A stretch of DNA of 6,232 nt, from NCBI GenBank assembly GCA_009787945.1, contig WQSI01000104.1, forward strand, positions 1-6,232. Direction: 5' to 3'. Every line of letters starts with the position of its first letter. Position 1 is the first letter of the stretch. Below the pieces are notes generated by a model. That model was not told the DNA's origin. It did not search any database and saw only the letters and a list, made by a program, of their open reading frames with translations. A program made the translations under genes and the position numbers. Source of the DNA: Defluviitaleaceae bacterium (GTDB lineage Bacteria; Bacillota; Clostridia; Lachnospirales; WRAX01). Positions 5,988-6,232 of the stretch are shown here, in pieces.

Positions 5988-6232
5988 TCACTTGCCGAAA
6001 ATGCCTCGCCCAACGCGGACAATATTTGCCCCACATTCAATGGCAAGCTCATAATCGTTGCTCATGCCCATAGATAAATAGCGCGCCTGGGTTATTTTGT
6101 TTAAACCTTCACGCAATTCTACCATTTTCTCAAAATAGCCGCGGCGCATGCTGTCGGTGGCATCCACAGGGCCCATTGTCATTAGCCCGTGAACAGCAAT
6201 GCCAGGCAACTGGGCAACCTGCTCTGCAAACT
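5988..6232 (-). CDS. yggS: YggS/PROSC family PLP homeostasis protein, C-terminal part
   Basis: The last 80 residues of a PLP-binding alanine-racemase-like barrel protein; the N-terminus, with the PLP lysine, lies past the window edge. Family marks are H-G-L-M-T-M-G-P after a short strand, a region Y-F-E-K-M-V-E-L-R, the very conserved L-S-M-G-M-S-N-D-Y-E-L-A-I, and V-R-V-G-R-G-I-F-G near the end. The S-M-G-M-S and R-V-G segments are known to hold the cofactor phosphate. The usual ending is G-T-A-I-F-G followed by several residues; here it is G-R-G-I-F-G-K, slightly short. The family controls free pyridoxal phosphate levels and amino acid balance. In many Firmicutes yggS precedes sepF and division genes; here a MATE transporter follows after 31 bases. 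Confidence 0.93.
   Translation of the reverse strand, partial: FAEQVAQLPGIAVHGLMTMGPVDATDSMRRGYFEKMVELREGLNKITQARYLSMGMSNDYELAIECGANIVRVGRGIFGK

Overview
The window reads as ordinary chromosomal housekeeping sequence from a low-to-mid GC Firmicute, most likely a member of the Clostridia. This is inferred from the cdsA-dxr-rseP gene order, the Firmicute-type ybaB-recR pair, strong GG-rich Shine-Dalgarno sites, a TTG start and the style of the MATE transporter. Genus cannot be told from the sequence.

Layout. Bases 1-2603 (+ strand) hold the tail of cdsA (phospholipid precursor synthesis), all of dxr (first committed step of the DXP isoprenoid pathway) and rseP (site-2 intramembrane protease). 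Together they form the end of an envelope/isoprenoid operon. A predicted extended -10 promoter overlaps the rseP stop codon and starts a second + strand unit: ybaB/ebfC (nucleoid-associated protein), a 75-residue DUF1902/HicB-like protein, recR (recombination mediator) and an AT-rich GNAT acetyltransferase. A perfect 15-bp hairpin with T-tracts on both sides closes this unit. It also serves as terminator for the convergent - strand unit, in which yggS (PLP homeostasis, cut by the window edge) is followed by a MATE-family multidrug/cation antiporter.

How the genes relate. cdsA, dxr and rseP are a conserved envelope-related cluster. ybaB and recR are a conserved DNA-maintenance pair, but their usual upstream partner dnaX is absent and a small HicB-like gene sits between them. 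The GNAT and MATE genes look like accessory cargo at the convergent end of the two units. No tRNA, rRNA, CRISPR array, insertion sequence or integrase is visible, and no gene-free stretch exceeds 300 bases. I found no clear new system. The points worth a second look are the operon junction at 2586-2650, the orphan HicB-like gene with the stop/start ladder behind it, and the recR-GNAT boundary.
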